Source of the DNA: an uncultured Carboxylicivirga sp.
GTDB taxonomy: Bacteria > Bacteroidota > Bacteroidia > Bacteroidales > Marinilabiliaceae
Reading direction: 5' to 3'
NCBI RefSeq assembly: GCF_963668385.1
Contig: NZ_OY764327.1
Coordinates: forward strand, 2,852,001 to 2,916,000
Length of the DNA stretch: 64,000 nt
Part shown: in pieces, positions 9,261 through 17,036 of the stretch
Layout: each line of letters starts with the position of its first letter
Position numbering within the stretch: the first letter of the stretch is position 1
Notes under the pieces: model-generated
The model's database searches: none
Seen by the model: only the letters and a program-made list of their open reading frames with translations
Told to the model about the DNA's origin: nothing
Program-made: the position numbers and the translations under genes

Positions 9261-12200
9261 ATGCCTAGCCAAACGAACGAACAAGCTTTAGAAGCAGCCA
9301 TAGAAAAAGCCTTAACAGGAACTTGCAGAGAAGATATACAAACCAATCAGGCTGCCGAACCTAATGAAATATACCGTTCCGGCAATGGATTTTACATGGG
9401 CAACACTCATGATTTCAATGCTAAATACGCCATTGATGAAGTTCGGTTTTGGCACTTCTTAGAAAACACTCAACCAAAGGAACTAGAAAAACTGCAACGT
9501 GCTTCTGATTGGAAATTGAAGATTCTTGAGCGTTTTGACCGTTTGGTGAAAAAATATGGCTTGTTACGTGTATTACGAAAAGGTTTAGAAGTAGAAGATG
9601 CGCATTTTACCTTACTTTATCAAATACCACTAGCAAGCAGTAGTAAAGCTGTTAAAGATAATTTTGAGAATAACGAATTTAGTGTAACCCGGCAAATACA
9701 ATATAACCTCGACAATCCTCGAGAAGAAATAGATATGGTTGTATTTGTAAATGGTTTACCTATTGCAACTCTTGAACTAAAAAATGCTTGGACAGGTCAA
9801 AATGCCAAAGTACATGGCATTAAGCAATACCAGTTTGATAGAGACATCAAGCAGCCCTTACTTAATTTTGGAAGAAGCTTAGTGCACTTTGCTGTAGATA
9901 CCGATGAAGTTTATATGTGTACCAAGTTGGATGGTGCAAGGTCATTCTTCCTACCTTTTAACAAAGGTGATAATCATGGAAAAGGTAATCCTCCGAATCC
10001 TTTCGGTCATAAATCAAGTTATTTATGGGATGAAGTATTTACTCGTGAGAGTTTAGCTAATATTATTCAACATTTTGTACGTTTTGATGGTAAAGCGAAT
10101 GATGCTTTAAGCAGTCGTACTTTGTTTTTTCCACGCTATCACCAAATGGATGTGGTTCGTAAGATATTGTCCCATGCTTCAAAAAATGGAGTTGGGCATA
10201 CTTATTTGATACAGCACAGCGCAGGTTCAGGTAAATCTAATTCAATCACATGGGCAGCCTATCAATTAATAGAAACCTACCCCGAAAGTGAAGTAGTACG
10301 TGGCGCAAAAGGAATACAGAATCCATTATTTGATTCAGTTATAGTTGTTACAGACCGCCGTTTGCTTGATAAACAATTGAGAGAAAACATTAAAGAATTT
10401 TCGGAAGTAAAAAACATTGTTGCACCTGCTTTTTCTTCTAAAGAGTTGCGTGAAAACCTTGAACAGGGTAAGAAAATAATTATTACAACCATTCAAAAAT
10501 TTCCTTTTATTATTGATGGAATTGCCGATTTAAGCGACCAACGTTTTGCCGTAATTATTGACGAAGCACATAGTTCTCAAAGCGGTTCTGCTGCCGGAAA
10601 AATGAACCAAGCTATGGGAATGGCATCAAGTGAAGAGGATGATAATGATAATCAGGATAAAATCTTGAAGGCAATGCAAGCTCGAAAGATGAAAGGTAAT
10701 GCATCTTATTTAGCATTTACTGCAACTCCTAAAAATGCTACGCTTGAAAAGTTTGGTAATAAGCAAGAAGATGGCAGTTTTGAGCCATTCCACTTGTATT
10801 CAATGAAACAAGCCATCGAAGAAGGTTTCATTCTGGACGTATTAGCCAATTACACAACGTATCGAAGTTATTATGAAATAGAAAAATCTATTGAGGATAA
10901 TCCATTATTTGACACAAAAAAGGCACAAAAGAAATTACGTGCTTTCGTTGAGCGAGACAAGCGTACCATTGCCACTAAGGCTGAAATAATGATGGAACAC
11001 TTTTTATCCAAAGTTTATAATACCAAAAAATTAAAAGGTAAAGCCAAAGCAATGGTTATTACTCAAAATATTGAAGCGGCTATTCGGTATTATCAAGCCT
11101 TAAAAAGCATACTTGGAGAGAAAAGTAATCCTTTTAAGATAGCTATTGCCTTTTCTGGAAAAAAAATGGTTGATGGAATTGAGCATACTGAAGCCGAACT
11201 CAACGGGTTTGCAGAAAAGGATACTCGTGATAAATTTAATGAGGATGAATACCGTATTTTGGTTGTTGCAAACAAATATCTTACGGGTTTTGACCAACCA
11301 AAACTATGTACCATGTATGTCGATAAAAAACTGCAAGGTGTATTAGCTGTTCAAGCTCTATCTCGATTAAATCGTGCAGCAAATAAGTTGGGTAAAAAAA
11401 CGGAAGACCTTTTCATTCTTGACTTTTTCAATTCTGTAGATGATATAAAAATATCATTTGACCCCTTCTATACCGCTACGTCTTTAAGTAAAGAAACCGA
11501 TATAAATGTACTCCATGAATTAAAAGATACTTTAGGTGACGTAGGTGTTTACGAATGGTCAGAAGTCGAAGATTTTGTATCAAAGTATTTTGAAGAGGTA
11601 GATGCTCAACAATTGAGTCCGATTATTGATATTGCGGCTAAACGGTTTAATCAGGAGTTAGAGTTGGAGGACGAACAGAAAGCTGACTTTAAAATCAAAG
11701 CCAAGCAATTTGTTAAAATATATGGGCAAGTAGCTTCAATTATGACCTATGAAGTTATTGCTTGGGAAAAACTGTTCTGGTTTTTGAAATTTTTAATCCC
11801 AAAACTAATTGTGAAAACCAAAGAGGATGAACTTATTGATGAATTATTAGAATCAGTCGATTTATCCACTTATGGATTAGAACGGACTAAATTGAATCAT
11901 TCCATAGGCTTGGATGATTCAGAAACGGAGCTTGACCCACAAAACCCAAACCCAAGAGGGATACACGGTGATGATGAAGAGAAAGACCTTTTAGACGAGA
12001 TTATAAGAACTTTTAATGACCGTTTTTACTCAGGATGGGAAGAAACTCCTGAAGATGCAAGAGTTAAATTCGTTTCACGACTTCGGAAAATTCAAAAGCA
12101 TCAAGATTTTGATACCAAGGTGGCACAAAATCCCGACAAACAAAATAGTGATTTAGCCTTAAAAAAGATACTGGATGATGTGATGCTACAAGAACGTAAG

Positions 12201-12311
12201 GCTCATATGGAAGAATATAAGCGTACAAAAAGTGATGATGCCTATTATCAAGGCATGTTCGATTTAATGAAGCGCATGATTGAAAATCCTCAGTTTATGG
12301 ATAGGAAGTAA
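9261..12311 (+). CDS. hsdR: Type I restriction-modification system, restriction subunit HsdR
   Basis: Motor and nuclease subunit of the type I enzyme, translocating DNA with ATP and cutting it. Over 1016 aa the order is: PD-(D/E)xK nuclease domain with ID-x2-VFVNGLPIATLELKN (about residues 157-171), RecA-like helicase with Walker A SAGSGKS (about 320), DEAH box IIDEAHSSQ (about 432) and TATP motif (about 486), second RecA lobe with a QALSRLNRA-like motif VI, then a helical C-terminal domain. The length is normal. It is separated from hsdS by five defence-type genes instead of being adjacent. Confidence 0.96.
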   Translation: MPSQTNEQALEAAIEKALTGTCREDIQTNQAAEPNEIYRSGNGFYMGNTHDFNAKYAIDEVRFWHFLENTQPKELEKLQRASDWKLKILERFDRLVKKYGLLRVLRKGLEVEDAHFTLLYQIPLASSSKAVKDNFENNEFSVTRQIQYNLDNPREEIDMVVFVNGLPIATLELKNAWTGQNAKVHGIKQYQFDRDIKQPLLNFGRSLVHFAVDTDEVYMCTKLDGARSFFLPFNKGDNHGKGNPPNPFGHKSSYLWDEVFTRESLANIIQHFVRFDGKANDALSSRTLFFPRYHQMDVVRKILSHASKNGVGHTYLIQHSAGSGKSNSITWAAYQLIETYPESEVVRGAKGIQNPLFDSVIVVTDRRLLDKQLRENIKEFSEVKNIVAPAFSSKELRENLEQGKKIIITTIQKFPFIIDGIADLSDQRFAVIIDEAHSSQSGSAAGKMNQAMGMASSEEDDNDNQDKILKAMQARKMKGNASYLAFTATPKNATLEKFGNKQEDGSFEPFHLYSMKQAIEEGFILDVLANYTTYRSYYEIEKSIEDNPLFDTKKAQKKLRAFVERDKRTIATKAEIMMEHFLSKVYNTKKLKGKAKAMVITQNIEAAIRYYQALKSILGEKSNPFKIAIAFSGKKMVDGIEHTEAELNGFAEKDTRDKFNEDEYRILVVANKYLTGFDQPKLCTMYVDKKLQGVLAVQALSRLNRAANKLGKKTEDLFILDFFNSVDDIKISFDPFYTATSLSKETDINVLHELKDTLGDVGVYEWSEVEDFVSKYFEEVDAQQLSPIIDIAAKRFNQELELEDEQKADFKIKAKQFVKIYGQVASIMTYEVIAWEKLFWFLKFLIPKLIVKTKEDELIDELLESVDLSTYGLERTKLNHSIGLDDSETELDPQNPNPRGIHGDDEEKDLLDEIIRTFNDRFYSGWEETPEDARVKFVSRLRKIQKHQDFDTKVAQNPDKQNSDLALKKILDDVMLQERKAHMEEYKRTKSDDAYYQGMFDLMKRMIENPQFMDRK

Positions 12312-12443
12312 GGGTTGAAATGTCGAAATATAGCTTCAATCTGCAATAAAAAAAGCAAAGCAATTTAACGAAAAGGTGGAGTTGAATTTGATGTTGCAGG
12401 GGGTTAATGAAAAGCTAAAAAGTTTAATTGTAAAATAGTGAAT

Positions 12444-13562
12444 ATGGGGTCAAACACTGATGCATCGAAAAAGATATTAGGTTTTAAATATCAAGAACTT
12501 GTTGCTTTATTAAAGTGTCTTGATTCCTCAGATAATTCAAAGATATATCTTGAATGTTTGGGTGATATTTCAGACGGTAAAACAACAACTGAGGTTAAGC
12601 ATTCTGTTGACCCTTCAAAAGAATTGTATGATACGCATATTGATTTTTGGAAAACACTAAATAACTTAATCGAAGGTTATGATGAGTTTAGGTTTTATGA
12701 TAGCTATTTTCTACATACAACTGCAAAAATTAAAAAGGATTCCATTTTTGATGGATGGCAAAGTTTAAACTCTCAGGATAGAAAAAACAAAATACTTAGT
12801 ATTTCCCCACCCAAAACAATTAGTGATTATTACAATAAAGCAAAAGCCTGTAAGGCACATGTATTGAAAGACATACTAGATAAGTTTATAATTCAGGCAG
12901 ACCAACCAAGTGCAAAAGAGTTTTATAAAGAAAAACTATTAAAACATCCTTCTATAATTAAGGCGATTAGAGAAACCTATAGAGAAGAGTTTATTATATC
13001 ATTATTCGGCATTATTTCATTCTACCTAATTGATAATAATGGAGAGTTTTGGGAGATTGACATAGAGGCATTTGACAATAGTTTTCAATCTTATTTGAAG
13101 CGGTACTTAATTGAAGATTTAGCTTTCCCAATATCATCAATCGCAAACAATAAGGATTTACCTGAAAACTATCGGTTTGTTGATGAGCTAAAAAGCATTG
13201 GGTATGAAAGTAAAATTGGTATTGCTGTGAAAGATTATTTACAAGCTTCAGAAAGCCAAATAAAGATGCTAAATGAAAGACCGTCTCTCAGAGATGAACT
13301 CGATTCATTCGATGAAGATGTTTTTGATGAAATGGTTGACAACAAGTTATCACACCAAGATAACTTGAAATATCTCGAATCTCCTGATTTAAAACAATAT
13401 TCAAAAAGATTTTTTGATGATTGCATGGACAAAATTAAAGTGAAAAACTCAATACTAGGAGTTAAAGGTGTAAAAACATATTACCCTAAAGGCAGGGCAC
13501 ATAATCAAGTAGATGAGAATAATTATTTTAACTGGAAATTAGACCAAAATAATGAAAGCTAA
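12444..13562 (+). CDS. ABC-three component system first protein with nuclease-like N terminus
   Basis: A 372-aa protein heading a three-gene operon. The first 60 residues resemble DUF4297/Cap4-type restriction-endonuclease-fold domains: FKYQELVALL, then the acidic E-x-LGD-IS and the EVKH motif (about residues 36-53), matching an E...D...(E/Q)xK active site. The C-terminal about 250 residues are helical, like the partner-binding part of ABC-3C proteins. A GTG at 12438 would add two residues; ATG at 12444 is preferred. The end overlaps the next gene by 11 bp. It is probably the DNA-cutting effector; the nuclease role is inferred from motif spacing only. Confidence 0.68.
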   Translation: MGSNTDASKKILGFKYQELVALLKCLDSSDNSKIYLECLGDISDGKTTTEVKHSVDPSKELYDTHIDFWKTLNNLIEGYDEFRFYDSYFLHTTAKIKKDSIFDGWQSLNSQDRKNKILSISPPKTISDYYNKAKACKAHVLKDILDKFIIQADQPSAKEFYKEKLLKHPSIIKAIRETYREEFIISLFGIISFYLIDNNGEFWEIDIEAFDNSFQSYLKRYLIEDLAFPISSIANNKDLPENYRFVDELKSIGYESKIGIAVKDYLQASESQIKMLNERPSLRDELDSFDEDVFDEMVDNKLSHQDNLKYLESPDLKQYSKRFFDDCMDKIKVKNSILGVKGVKTYYPKGRAHNQVDENNYFNWKLDQNNES

Positions 13563-14028
13563 GGATGTAGAAGTATTAATACATAACCCTTTTCATCTCA
13601 GTAGGATATTGCATCACTTTATTTCGGGGGCAATATCGGTAAATGATAATGGTGTAAAAACGGAACTTATTTATTTGGTTCTTCCTCTTGTATTAAATCA
13701 AAAGGTAAGTGATAAGCTTCAAGCTTTGAATAAAAACTCAAAACTTGTATCAATTATTGAAAACCATTCCATTGAAGTTTTTATCAGTCAATTAGATAAT
13801 AAAACAGAGCATACTAAGAAAAAAACAAAGCATGGTTTGATTGTCCTTGCAAATACAGTACAATTAAATATCTCAGACTTCATTTCATCGGAAGAAGTAA
13901 TAGACTATAAAACTGAAAAAGATTTGCTACTAAAGCCTATCTATAAGGCAGCATACATCTTGGGTATATTAATTGCAAAAGAAAGATACCTAACAGTTAT
14001 GAACAGATTAAGAATTACACAGCTATGA
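13552..14028 (+). CDS. ABC-three component system middle component
   Basis: A 158-aa helical protein with the look of the ABC-3C middle component family: an N-terminal (N)PFHLSRILHHFI stretch, then YLVLPLVLN and a C-terminal AAYILGILIAKE helix. It overlaps both neighbours (11 bp upstream, ATGA 4-bp overlap downstream), the tight organisation expected for proteins forming one complex. It likely bridges the effector protein and the DUF3732 ATPase. No catalytic motif is visible. Confidence 0.7.
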   Translation: MKAKDVEVLIHNPFHLSRILHHFISGAISVNDNGVKTELIYLVLPLVLNQKVSDKLQALNKNSKLVSIIENHSIEVFISQLDNKTEHTKKKTKHGLIVLANTVQLNISDFISSEEVIDYKTEKDLLLKPIYKAAYILGILIAKERYLTVMNRLRITQL

Positions 14029-15956
14029 AAAAAATTATTAAGGAAATAGCAATCTTCAACCATGATGGAGATAAAAGAAATATCGAATTTAAGGATGGAT
14101 TAAACATTATTACTGGTGATTCAAAAACAGGGAAGAGTGCTTTGATTGAAATTGTTGATTATTGCCTCTTCTCTTCAAGGTCAAGTATTCCAAAGGGAAA
14201 GATAACAGACTTTGCCAGCTTATATGTATTAGTCTTTCAGGTAAATGATATTTATATTGTAGTAGGAAGACATTCCCCTGAATTCGGTAAAATTAGTGAG
14301 GCATATCTAAATATAGAAACAGCTTCTGAAAACGTTGAAAACATTCAACTTGATTATTTTAAGGGTTTAGCGTTAAAGCCAATTAAAAATGACGTACAGA
14401 CAGAATTAGAGCAATATTTCGGCTTATCCTTTTCCCAATTAGAGGTTGGATTTGATAGGACAAGTAAATTATCAATAAGGGATGCAGTTTCATTTATTTT
14501 TCAACATCAAAATCTTATTGCAAATAAACACGCCATTTTTTACAGGTTTGACGATGTAAATAAAAGAAAGAGAGTTATTGAAGCTTTACCTGTTTTGCTA
14601 GGACTGGTTGATGAAAACTATTATGAATTAAAAAAAGAAAAAACACAGGTTGAAAGGCTTATTAAAAATGAACAAAAACTAATAGAAAAACTTAAATCTC
14701 GAAAAAAGAACGAAGCTGAAACACTTCGGGAATTGATACAGGTGTACTATTCCCTAATTGGACATACCCTAGATGCTAACTTAACAATACTACAACTCCG
14801 TAAGATTGGTTTAGATTTACCTTTTCCTCCAATGGTAATTAAAGACCAAACAAAACTTTATACAGATATTTCAAACTACGAGAATGAACGTGAACTACTA
14901 TATATTGAGAAGGGAGAAATAGAAAACTCACTTTCTAATTTGTTGTCAAATAATACCGATGGTTTTGAATATGCAAAACAATTAGTTACGACCTACTCAA
15001 AACAGAAATACAACAATCCTGATATTACAAACGCTTGTTGCCCTTTGTGTGATAGCCCTGTGCTAGAACTTAATGAAGATATTAAGAAGTTAGAAACATC
15101 AAAAGAAAAATTAGTTGAAGAATTGTCTAAAATCAGCAACTTTTCAAAGGATAATACACAAATAACCAACAGATTAAAAGAACAAAAGAAGAAGATTGAT
15201 TATCGAATTAGAATTATTAGCAGGAATATAAACGACTTAACTAAAAACAATAAAGAATATGAAGGTCTTAAAGAAAAACGAGACCGCATTATCCATCAAA
15301 AAGGAGTTGTCGAAACAACTATAAAGAATATTTTAGAGCAAAATAAGATTGGCGATGATAATGAAGAATTGAAAAAGCTTCAAGAGGAACTAAAAGCTAT
15401 CAATTTAAAACTTGTTAAGTATGCCGGTTTAAAAAATTTTAAGGAAGACACCGAAAAGGTTCTCAAAGAGCATATGGATAGAATTGCAGGAAACCTTGAC
15501 TTTGAAAAGGAACTTAAACCTGTAGACTTCTTCTTTGATATTGATGATTTTAGTTTTACACATCAACACAAAGGTAAAATACGTCTTGATGAAATGGGCA
15601 GTGGAGCTAATTGGCTGGCTTGCCATATTTCTATTATGGTAGCATTTTTACATTTAAGTTGTTCAAACAACAAGTCTGTTATTCCAAATCTCTTATTTAT
15701 AGACCAACCAAGTCAGGTATATTTTCCTAGAACTGCTAAAATTAATGAAATGGATTCAGAGGACGCAGGTGTGTTCGATGATAATATCAGGCAAGTTAGA
15801 CAAATCTTTAAGGTGCTAAATGATGAAATTGAAATAATTGAAAAGAAATCAGGATTCAAGCCTCAAATAATTGTTTTGGAACATGCCAATGATGATAATT
15901 TCAAACAGTTTATCATTAAAGACTGGGACAAAAGCAAAAATGAGGGATTGATTTAA
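14025..15956 (+). CDS. DUF3732 SMC/Rad50-like ATPase of an ABC-three component system
   Basis: A 643-aa Rad50-like ATPase. Walker A GDSKTGKSALIEIVDYC lies at residues about 30-46. Two long Lys/Glu-rich coiled-coil arms (about 195-240 and 355-470) flank a CPLC zinc-hook-like motif (about 340), and the C-terminal half-site has a LLFIDQPSQVYFP-type Walker B/signature region (about 550-565) as in DUF3732. The ATPase probably senses invading DNA or nucleoprotein and activates the nuclease-like partner. It is the last gene of the defence island. Confidence 0.85.
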   Translation: MKKIIKEIAIFNHDGDKRNIEFKDGLNIITGDSKTGKSALIEIVDYCLFSSRSSIPKGKITDFASLYVLVFQVNDIYIVVGRHSPEFGKISEAYLNIETASENVENIQLDYFKGLALKPIKNDVQTELEQYFGLSFSQLEVGFDRTSKLSIRDAVSFIFQHQNLIANKHAIFYRFDDVNKRKRVIEALPVLLGLVDENYYELKKEKTQVERLIKNEQKLIEKLKSRKKNEAETLRELIQVYYSLIGHTLDANLTILQLRKIGLDLPFPPMVIKDQTKLYTDISNYENERELLYIEKGEIENSLSNLLSNNTDGFEYAKQLVTTYSKQKYNNPDITNACCPLCDSPVLELNEDIKKLETSKEKLVEELSKISNFSKDNTQITNRLKEQKKKIDYRIRIISRNINDLTKNNKEYEGLKEKRDRIIHQKGVVETTIKNILEQNKIGDDNEELKKLQEELKAINLKLVKYAGLKNFKEDTEKVLKEHMDRIAGNLDFEKELKPVDFFFDIDDFSFTHQHKGKIRLDEMGSGANWLACHISIMVAFLHLSCSNNKSVIPNLLFIDQPSQVYFPRTAKINEMDSEDAGVFDDNIRQVRQIFKVLNDEIEIIEKKSGFKPQIIVLEHANDDNFKQFIIKDWDKSKNEGLI

Positions 15957-16363
15957 CCATTTTTCCTCTATCTTAGCAGCGCTAATCATCAAGGGTATAA
16001 TTCTTAAATTATGCCCAATATACTTGAATATCCTCTACAAATAAGCCTTAGTTATAGGCTTATTCCTGTTTGTACCCATCTCCGTAACCGAATATTCTCG
16101 GTTTTTCGTGCCAATTCCGGCAAAGTAATCCAAAGCATTTTAGTTTTTTTTCAAAGTAGCCTCATTCAGGCAAAATATCCCCTTCAAAAAAGTCAATATT
16201 CCCCAAAGAACTTTGCATATTCTTGTGAAGTCCTAAAAAGCTCGCTAAATATCAAGAAAAGCCATCAAAAGAAAGAAAAAGCACTACCAAAGCACTATTC
16301 AAGCTTGCATTTTTCAATGTATTCAAGGCTATTTCAGGCAGTTTCACGCTTAAATCTTATGCC
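15957..16363. other. Non-coding boundary between defence island and prophage-like element
   Basis: About 400 bases without a convincing gene. A perfect 9-bp hairpin (AATAAGCCT at 16040-16048 with AGGCTTATT at 16056-16064) and a smaller CCGA/TCGG hairpin at about 16088-16102 follow the ABC-3C operon and may end its transcription, although no long T run follows. I found no direct repeat shared with the integrase end near 41.4 kb, so the left attachment site of the element is not located. Confidence 0.5.
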
Positions 16364-16597
16364 ATGATATTGCGCAGAACCATATTAAAGCAAGAATTGG
16401 TTAAAAAACTGTACCCTGATAGCATTTCAGTTAAATCGGCTTTGCAGCAGCTTCGCAGGGATATTGACCTATGCCCTGAACTTAAAGTGAAGATTTCGGC
16501 TGCCGGACAAACTCGCAGACACTATTACAATTTGCAGCAACTCAATATCATACTTGACCATTTCTGCATTAGTCACGAAGAATTTGAACAATTATAA
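16364..16597 (+). CDS. DUF4248-like small protein
   Basis: A 77-aa protein resembling short Bacteroidota mobile-element proteins of the DUF4248 kind: a start such as KQELVKKLYPDSISVKSALQ, then LRRDIDLCPELKVKI and a C-terminal YNLQQLNIILDHF stretch, suggesting a small DNA-binding winged-helix-like fold. It is the first plus-strand gene of the element. The function is unknown. Confidence 0.6.
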   Translation: MILRRTILKQELVKKLYPDSISVKSALQQLRRDIDLCPELKVKISAAGQTRRHYYNLQQLNIILDHFCISHEEFEQL

Positions 16598-16607
16598 AAC
16601 TCACACA

Positions 16608-16970
16608 ATGATTTACTTTCAGAATATCACAGAATTAGAACAAGCCAAAATGCAATACCGAACCTTGGCAAAGCAACTACACCCCGACAAAGGCGGTTCT
16701 GCCATCGAGTTTAATCAAATGCAACAAGAATACAAGACCATACTTATACAACTGCAACAAAAGCAAAGCCGTTCAATGAACCATCAACCACAAAAGGAAC
16801 ATGATATATTGACCGAATTAGGAAAGCTTGCCAAGGTTTTGATTGAAAAACAAGTGCCACAAATGTTTTTGCAGCAACGCATACATAAAAGCCAATCCGC
16901 ATTGGAGAAAGGATTGTTCTCTGAAATTGTAAATTTTTTGGATGGAATAAGTTCAAATAGTAAGAAGTAG
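16608..16970 (+). CDS. J-domain protein
   Basis: A 120-aa protein whose first about 55 residues form a DnaJ domain: ELEQAKMQYRTLAKQLHPDK, with the diagnostic HPD motif (about residues 24-26), then GGSAIEFNQMQQEYK. J domains stimulate the ATPase of Hsp70; a phage version could recruit host DnaK for replication or virion assembly. The Gln-rich linker and C-terminal helix have no known domain. A longer reading from 16554 is possible, but it overlaps the upstream gene and the ATG at 16608 begins the domain properly. Confidence 0.78.
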   Translation: MIYFQNITELEQAKMQYRTLAKQLHPDKGGSAIEFNQMQQEYKTILIQLQQKQSRSMNHQPQKEHDILTELGKLAKVLIEKQVPQMFLQQRIHKSQSALEKGLFSEIVNFLDGISSNSKK

Positions 16971-17036
16971 CCATCTCAAAATTAAAGTAGCAACTACTAA
17001 CCACAAACAACCCCACCTCCGCCAAGTGCCTACTCT

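Noticed and set aside
16011-16367. 118-codon plus-strand frame before the prophage-like element
   Set aside because: Low-complexity composition rich in Ser, Leu and Lys without a domain pattern, lying over hairpins and the likely element boundary; looks non-coding.
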